Shown in pieces: positions 60,297 to 64,000 of a DNA stretch of 64,000 bases. Every line of letters begins with the position of its first letter. The stretch's first letter is position 1. Position numbers and translations under genes: made by a program. Origin of the DNA: Nematostella vectensis (lineage: Eukaryota; Cnidaria; Anthozoa; Actiniaria; Edwardsiidae); the NCBI RefSeq assembly GCF_932526225.1, contig NC_064036.1:19614953-19678952 (forward strand), read 5' to 3'. The notes beneath the pieces are model-generated. The model was not told the DNA's origin, searched no databases, and worked only from the letters and a program-made list of their open reading frames with translations.

Positions 60297-60514
60297 AAAC
60301 CTTTAAAAGAAAAAGTCGACAGCAACGCAGATTTATGTTTTTTAGAACGATATTTCGGCAGACCAATACCTGCCTTCTTCAGGTTATATAAGTTACAATG
60401 GCATGTTACTGTAACTCATTTATGACCTGAAGAAGGCAGGTATTGGCCTGCCGAAATATCGTTCTAAAAAAAACATAAATCTGCGTTGTTGTCGACTTTT
60501 TCTTTTAAAGGTTT
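60297..60514. mobile_element. Hairpin element with Penelope-like end motif
   Basis: Arms of about 87 bp (60298-60384 and 60424-60513) are nearly perfect inverted copies containing ACGATATTTCGGCAG and CCTGCCTTCTTCAGG. I associate the TTCGGCAG..CCTTCTTCAGG pattern with ends of Penelope-like retroelements; that link is from memory and only suggestive. There is no coding content. Confidence 0.6.
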
Positions 60515-62492
60515 TTCTTTTTGCCACGTTAGAAAATATTTGAATAAAAATGAGCAGAATTTAATTTAAACCCCCCACACACAGACACATCAGTTAAATC
60601 AATAATATAAGTATAATTAATTAATACTCGTTTCAAGAATGGAAACTTCTCAGCAAATAATCAAATGAAATTTCAAGGTTCGAGGTTATTAAATTGTTCC
60701 TCCCAATTTGGTTAATCAACAGTAGGATTATCATCATTACAGAAGTGTGATTGACTACATAGCCACTTTGCTAAAGAGATATCCTACTGTATATATGTTG
60801 TATAAGTAAATCTTTATGAAAGGACAAAATTTTAGCAAATTTATATTTCAAAGCCCCAAAATTTGTTTCCTTTTTATAGAGTAACCCACCATATAAGAAC
60901 CTTTTGATTTTTTTTTGGCTTTGTAGGTTCTTATATTTGGGGGAATAATAATCCAAAATTTCTGCCTATAGGCTTTTAAATCACTAGGTTCTTATACGCG
61001 AGTTTTTACTTTATTGAACTCAATCATCTGCTCTAGGGAACAAGCTTGACCTAGTTTGATTCAAAAACAAAAAAAATTGTGGCTCAACGTCCAGGGCTTG
61101 AAATGTGGGTATATTTGTTGCAAAGGTTATCAAGAAAAGAGGTAAACAAGCGAACGCCGATCTTTTTGTGACGTTTTTGTCAAACGACACTAAATGGGAG
61201 CTCAGCATTCTGCCATGCTCGGACTTGTCCGTCAACACCATATCATTTCAATCTTACTTGTTAATGCACAGGGGAGTGAATAGTGCTGGCCATGAAAGCG
61301 GACAGAGCCGGACAGTGCCAAATCGACCAGCCCATTCCGCCACTGCGTCTAAAAACTTGTTCAGTCCAATCTAGAACAGCCCTAAAATTCTAGATCAGCC
61401 CAAGAAGACAACTTTGGCGGCTTTAGCGGAGGGCTAGGTTGAGATGCCAAAAAGATTAAGATCCATAGGTCAAAGGAAAAGAATTTTGAATTACTGACAC
61501 GAAAATGTGATTGCTTCCTAAGAGAGGGGAAAATGGTAATTAATCATTTAGATAAGCTAGAATGTTAAATCAAGGACGGCGTGAGGGGCGGGTAGGTAAC
61601 AGGGTATTCACAGGCGTTTACATGTGTTTACATATGTGGGGCACTTCACAAGGGAAAGACTTCTCAAGAGAGGAGTTTGTGGGTCTCCTGTGGCAGAACC
61701 GCTGACCATAAAAATCGAGACAAAACAATCAGGACATCAAGCATAACAAGATCAAAAAGAGTTTGTCTTTGACCAAGGGTCTCAGGCTCGCCTTCGATCT
61801 ATGCATAAAATCGTCTTCAAAATGATTTGGTAAGTTTTAGCATACAAAAGTAACTTTGATCCTCAAGCTTGTCGTTTATACCGGCGACAGGTGAACTGGT
61901 TAACTATAAACTTTCGTAGGTTGAATATTAATTCAAGTCGTTCATATTTTCTTTTCAAACATCCGAAGACGCTTGATAATCATCACTTCCTTACTTATAT
62001 TCAATAACATTTCATCTAAATTACTGAATCTTTAGTTTTGCGGAATAGTGGTGAAAATATTACAATATAAACGGCACTGCAAAGTATCGAGGTCGAATTT
62101 ATTGCATCATTTGCTTTTTTGACATAAAGACAATACAACATTTGAGGGAATTATAGTATATCCATGTAAACATTTCGGATAAAAGAAGAGAAGAATCACA
62201 TTTTTTCACGGTACACGTTTATTCATAGATTTATTTCTATTGAACGGTTATGAATTCATAACGGCAATAGAAAAACAATTGCTACTAACAACAATCTAAG
62301 ATGCAAAAATATTATTGCTGTTTTGATAATTAAATATGTTAAAAAAAATTCAAGAAAGATCAATGATAATAACATGAAACATAATTCTGTTCTGAGTGAT
62401 GCCCTTTAGGCCATATTACGTAACACTGTTTTTCATTTTTATAACCGAATCAACTTCGGCTAAGTTATTTGTTGCTTAGTTGTTTAAAATGT
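60515..62492. other. No supported gene
   Basis: About 2 kb of AT-rich sequence with only short unsupported frames; no RNA gene, repeat array or promoter recognised. Confidence 0.4.
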
Positions 62493-62772
62493 ATACACCT
62501 ATTTCAATAAAGGTTGTCAGTGCGAACGGCGAATGGCAATTGCCAAAAGGCAGTTCTACGACCGAAAGGTGTTTATGGGTAGTAATTATTTGTAAAAATA
62601 AAGGTGATAAATAAAGTCAAGCGATGTCAGAACCATATATTAATTACATTAAATGGACAGTCGTATGTTTTATTTATATTTTTCTGAACACGGGTCCTTT
62701 CGGCCGTAGAACTGCCATTTCACAATCGCCATTTGCCGTTTGCACTGACAACGTTTTTTGAAATAGGTGTAT
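62493..62772. mobile_element. 280-bp palindromic MITE
   Basis: ATACACCTATTTCAA at 62493 mirrors TTGAAATAGGTGTAT ending at 62772. The arms continue through GTTGTCAGTGC.AACGGC.AATGGC and CAGTTCTACG.CCGAAAGG. TA/TGTA at the borders would suit a Tc1/mariner-type MITE, but the duplication is too short to be certain. Confidence 0.65.
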
Positions 62773-63044
62773 GTAATACGGATAACGGCAATAAACTACG
62801 TAACGCAGCCGAGTGCTTCTCCGTAAGGAATTCAAACACTGTTGAATTCGTACTCAAACTCGTAATACTCGTTTAACTCGTTGTTATTTTAATTGACAAG
62901 ATTTAAAGTGTCTTTCACTTTCAAGCACGAATACATTTCTAGCACATCGGGTGCAAAAGTTTAAATGTTGTCTGTTTGTATTAAACCCCATAGTGTCTGA
63001 CGCATTGATGCAAAGGCGAAGACATCTAAAGGAAATAGTCGGAA
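62773..63044. other. Upstream region of the zinc-finger gene
   Basis: Presumed promoter and 5' UTR; no specific site recognised. An upstream ATG at 63008 opens a frame that stops after about 21 codons. Confidence 0.3.
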
Positions 63045-64000
63045 ATGCAAGACCAGGCCGACATCGGAGCTGAGGCTAGACATACAAACACTAGCCCTGA
63101 CACTAGCGGGCTCACAACACTACGCTTCGCCAAAATTAAAATTGAGAGAGATAGCAACGAGGAGGTCGTCAAGTATCAGGATCTCCCGGAAGTAGAAAAA
63201 GACTGTGTTGTGAAGAAAGAAACGCATGACAACCCCGTTAAACATGATTTACAAGTCGTATTTACAGAATCCAGCGAGCTGCACGTGGAGGAAGCCATCG
63301 AGGAGTCACAGCAGTTCCAGTGTTTCGTCTGCTCGAAAGCCTTTCCCACTGAGATAGCGCTAAAACGACATAACAATGTCCACGATAGAATTAACAAATG
63401 CACGTGCTCTTACTGCGGCAAAGAATTCAATACTAGTCGAAATATGAAACGCCATATACGCTTCCACACCCAGGAGAAACCGTACAAGTGTTCACACTGC
63501 CCTAAAGCCTTTAGCGACGCTTCCATCCTCAAGAGGCACACGCGCACGCACACGAAAGAGAAACCGTACGTGTGCGAGATATGCGGTAAAGCATTTATCC
63601 AATCAAACGGCTTGAGATTTCACCAGATAGTCCACACAGGGGCACAGCCAAACGGATGCAAAATCCATACTTGTGACTTCTGCTCTAAAGCATTTGGTCG
63701 CCATAGTGATTTAGTTCGCCACGTACGCACCCACACTGGTGCGAGGCCATTTCAGTGTGAGCACTGCCCCAAGGCGTTCACCTCTTCGTCGAACTGCTCT
63801 CGTCACATGCGCATTCACACGAATGAAAGACTTTTTCAATGCGACTTGTGCGAAAAGGCTTTCATCGATCGTGCTGACTTGCGAAGGCACTGTCAACGCA
63901 CCCATTCTGACAATAGAACGCGGTATTCCTGTGGTGTCTGTAAGAAGACGTTCAAGTCGCAAAGGAGTGTGGGGCACCACTCATGTCGCGCATTGGAGGA
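63045..64000 (+). CDS. C2H2 zinc-finger protein, N-terminal part (runs off right edge)
   Basis: Open from ATG at 63045 (first ATG after an in-frame TAG at 63036) to the window end, 318 codons. Residues 1-90 are acidic and finger-free, with two SUMO-consensus-like sites (IKIE near residue 32 and VKKE near 57). From residue 93 eight C2H2 fingers follow: CFVC..H, CSYC..H, CSHC..H, CEIC..H, CDFC..H, CEHC..H, CDLC..H, CGVC..H. Classical linkers occur between several (TQEKPYKC, TKEKPYVC, TGARPFQC). Poly-finger proteins of this kind bind DNA in the nucleus. There is no KRAB, BTB or ZAD domain in the visible part. The specific orthologue cannot be named. Confidence 0.93.
   Translation, partial: MQDQADIGAEARHTNTSPDTSGLTTLRFAKIKIERDSNEEVVKYQDLPEVEKDCVVKKETHDNPVKHDLQVVFTESSELHVEEAIEESQQFQCFVCSKAFPTEIALKRHNNVHDRINKCTCSYCGKEFNTSRNMKRHIRFHTQEKPYKCSHCPKAFSDASILKRHTRTHTKEKPYVCEICGKAFIQSNGLRFHQIVHTGAQPNGCKIHTCDFCSKAFGRHSDLVRHVRTHTGARPFQCEHCPKAFTSSSNCSRHMRIHTNERLFQCDLCEKAFIDRADLRRHCQRTHSDNRTRYSCGVCKKTFKSQRSVGHHSCRALE

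Noticed and set aside
61020-61374. Overlapping frames of 73 and 89 codons
   Set aside because: No motifs, on opposite strands, no splice partners.

Overview
The window is nuclear DNA of an invertebrate animal. Genes are split by GT-AG introns, coding density is low, and repeats are abundant. The gene set (CDC42, NIP7, UBXN10, a TNF-receptor-type death receptor, a class B GPCR, a C2H2 zinc-finger protein), together with a DIRS-type tyrosine-recombinase retroelement and many short inverted-repeat elements, suggests an early-branching metazoan. An anthozoan cnidarian is my best guess. That guess is inference; nothing here fixes the species. All exon models were spliced by hand from reading frame and splice consensus.

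Layout. 1-1000: the 5' end of CDC42 (minus strand), running off the left edge. 2450-6480: a five-exon coiled-coil gene (minus), head to head with NIP7 (plus, 6960-11407) across a 478-bp shared upstream region. 12953-14367: a two-exon UBXN10-like gene. 15615-23723: a five-exon death receptor with signal peptide, three cysteine-rich domains, a TM helix and a death domain; one intron carries a 5'-truncated LINE and another a 37-bp satellite. 26090-28780 and 29225-30035: satellites. 30434-37168: a class B GPCR (minus) whose ectodomain intron holds 3.7 kb of a 35-bp satellite. 39750-40790: a 24-bp GC-rich array. 41470-47165: a decayed DIRS-like retroelement split by a foldback transposon. 47640-60080: a repeat complex containing a TIR transposon with a readable empty site, a 1.45-kb unit in three near-identical tandem copies, and a second, 3.4-kb array of the 24-bp unit. 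60290-62772: palindromic elements. 63045-64000: the start of a C2H2 zinc-finger gene running off the right edge.

The genes are not an operon and show no shared pathway. What stands out is the repeat architecture: tandem arrays fill roughly 18-19 kb by my boundaries, several are inside introns, and several carry higher-order duplications. The longest open frames (about 1,000-1,170 codons at 55.7-59.3 kb) are repeat artefacts open on both strands. I found no clearly novel multi-gene system. The best leads are the inverted duplication covering the last codons of the death receptor, a one-base out-of-frame splice junction in the GPCR, the recently triplicated transposon-derived unit, and the paired 24-bp arrays that share a leader.
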